The notes under the pieces were generated by a model. That model did not search any database and was not told where the DNA came from. It saw only the letters and a program-made list of their open reading frames with translations. A program made the position numbers and the translations under genes. Shown here in pieces: positions 63,051 through 64,000 of a stretch of DNA of 64,000 nucleotides (its first letter is position 1; each line of letters begins with the position of its first letter). The stretch is from Acidimicrobilacustris europaeus (lineage in GTDB: Bacteria > Actinomycetota > Acidimicrobiia > Acidimicrobiales > Acidimicrobilacustridaceae): assembly GCA_965194515.1 (NCBI GenBank), contig OZ239146.1, positions 1,674,001 to 1,738,000 on the forward strand, in the 5' to 3' direction.

Positions 63051-63950
63051 TTAGGCAGCGTGTCGTCGGGCAACCCTTGACGACACATAGCGGGCGAGAA
63101 TGGTCATGGCAAAGACGATGGCAACCAGCGTCAGGGCAGCGCCCCAAGCACGAGACTGCGCTGCTTCGAATGGCGTTTGGGCATTTCCAAAAATCTGGAC
63201 CGAGAGTGCAGTCATCGGACCTTCGAAAATGTTCAGGTTCAAATTCCTGGCAGCACCAATTGTGAAAACCAGCGGTGCAGTTTCACCGGCGGCACGAGCG
63301 ATGGCGATCATGACACCTGAGGTGATTCCACCAAATGAAGCTGGAAGCACAACTGTCAAGATCGTGCGCCACTTTCGATTACCAAGGGCATAACTCGCTT
63401 GTCGAAGCTCGTCGGGTACGAGGCGCAACATTTCCTCAGTGGTGCGGATGATGATCGGAAGCATCAAGCAACCAAGAGCAAGCGAACCACCGAAACCGTT
63501 AAGCCCAAATGTGAGCGTCCACACGGTGTAGACGAACAGGCCCATAACAATCGAGGGAACGCCAGTCATGACGTCGGCCATGAACCGGATCAAGCGCGCC
63601 GTGCGACCTTTGCCTCCGTATTCATGGAGATAGATCGCCCCAAGAATGCCCAATGGAATCGCCATCACGGCGGCGCCAAGGGTGATGAGCAATGTTCCGA
63701 CAATTGCCGGGCCCATTCCGCCACCGGCTTTCCGAGTGATGGTGGGCAGGTCTTCGGTGAACCATGCAACCGAAAGCTGGCCGATGCCTTTGAAAAGGAC
63801 ATAACCGATGACGAGCGCCAACGGAACTACCGCAACCAGAAGTGCTCCAAGCATCCAAACCGACGCAAGTCGATTTTTGAATCGCCGAGATCGACTCGTT
63901 GTTGCGTCAAGAAGCAACTGCTCAACATCGGGAGAGATCAACTCAGTCAT
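63051..63950 (-). CDS. pstA: Phosphate ABC transporter permease PstA
   Basis: A 299-residue permease with six helices: VWMLGALLVAVVPLALVIGYVLF at the start, AIVGTLLITLGAAVMAIPLGILGAIYLHEYG, and the EAA-type loop QASYALGNRKWRTILTVVLPAS that contacts PstB. With PstC it forms the transmembrane channel of the phosphate importer. Its ATG lies 1 base past the pstC stop. It is followed by pstB. Confidence 0.95.
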   Translation of the reverse strand: MTELISPDVEQLLLDATTSRSRRFKNRLASVWMLGALLVAVVPLALVIGYVLFKGIGQLSVAWFTEDLPTITRKAGGGMGPAIVGTLLITLGAAVMAIPLGILGAIYLHEYGGKGRTARLIRFMADVMTGVPSIVMGLFVYTVWTLTFGLNGFGGSLALGCLMLPIIIRTTEEMLRLVPDELRQASYALGNRKWRTILTVVLPASFGGITSGVMIAIARAAGETAPLVFTIGAARNLNLNIFEGPMTALSVQIFGNAQTPFEAAQSRAWGAALTLVAIVFAMTILARYVSSRVARRHAA

Positions 63951-63951
63951 C

Positions 63952-64000
63952 TCATGCCCCCTGGCTTCGGCGGTCGAATTGGCTCACGATGCCGCGGGCA
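63952..64000 (-). CDS. pstC: Phosphate ABC transporter permease PstC, last codons (gene runs off the right edge)
   Basis: Only the final 16 codons are inside the window: ARGIVSQFDRRSQGA and TGA, resembling the basic C-terminal end of PstC after its last helix. Identity comes mainly from position, directly before pstA in the same direction with a 1-base gap between stop and start. Confidence 0.7.
   Translation of the reverse strand, partial: ARGIVSQFDRRSQGA

Overview
The window looks like a chromosomal segment of an actinobacterium of the Acidimicrobiia type (Ilumatobacter/Microthrix-like). This is an inference from gene content: a cydABDC operon, a UPF0182 protein, a DivIVA-type coiled-coil protein, a PDZ/Lon-like YlbL protease, DUF2342, a RegX3/SenX3 pair beside pst genes, an AftD-like arabinosyltransferase and many short-chain dehydrogenases, CoA-transferases and sulfotransferases. 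Base composition is moderately GC-rich, with many GTG starts and 4-base ATGA/GTGA overlaps.

Layout. 1-231: 5' end of an acyl-CoA dehydrogenase gene. 476-6253: cydA-cydB-cydD-cydC (cytochrome bd oxidase and its assembly exporter). 6326-16644: mixed metabolic genes (saccharopine-dehydrogenase-like protein, Baeyer-Villiger-type monooxygenase, exonuclease III, thioesterase, SDRs, a truncated amine-oxidase-like gene next to a family-25 glycosyltransferase, and a TetR regulator with a perfect inverted-repeat operator candidate). 16815-31594: a 14-kb segment bounded by 104-bp direct repeats that contain a terminator hairpin and the 3' part of an initiator tRNA gene. The intact tRNA-fMet is at the right end and a 5'-truncated copy at the left end, with a tyrosine-integrase remnant and a third tRNA-end fragment just inside the right end. 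This is the signature of a tRNA-integrated genomic island. Its cargo is cell-envelope glycan machinery: a YfhO-like GT-C protein, an OafA-type acyltransferase with SGNH domain, a GT2-methyltransferase fusion, a GT4 and a 1443-residue AftD-like arabinofuranosyltransferase, plus an IS3 transposase remnant. Two secreted Thr/Pro-rich proteins, one at each end, share the terminal pentapeptide PAFTG.

31556-44654: half-length TauE, sulfotransferase, SDRs, DUF1214 protein, acyl-CoA synthetase, alpha/beta hydrolase, and a tightly packed operon of tandem CaiB/BaiF CoA-transferase, DUF35 protein, Cys-less thiolase-like protein, amidohydrolase and TetR regulator, probably for catabolism of a CoA-activated lipid or cyclic substrate. 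44637-58654: cell-envelope and housekeeping genes (UPF0182, DivIVA-like, YlbL protease, HEAT-repeat protein, MreB, MoaE, an HtrA-like protein lacking catalytic residues, an atypical SDR, DUF2342, an MFS transporter). 58706-64000: one phosphate operon read leftward, pstC-pstA-pstB-phoU-phoU-senX3-regX3, with pstC cut by the window edge.

The strongest discovery candidates are the glycan island in tRNA-fMet, the PAFTG-terminated secreted proteins, the CoA-transferase with one active and one apparently inactive half, the thiolase-like/DUF35 pair without a nucleophilic cysteine, the HtrA pseudoprotease, and the DivIVA-like protein with a phage-head-type Cys/His tail.
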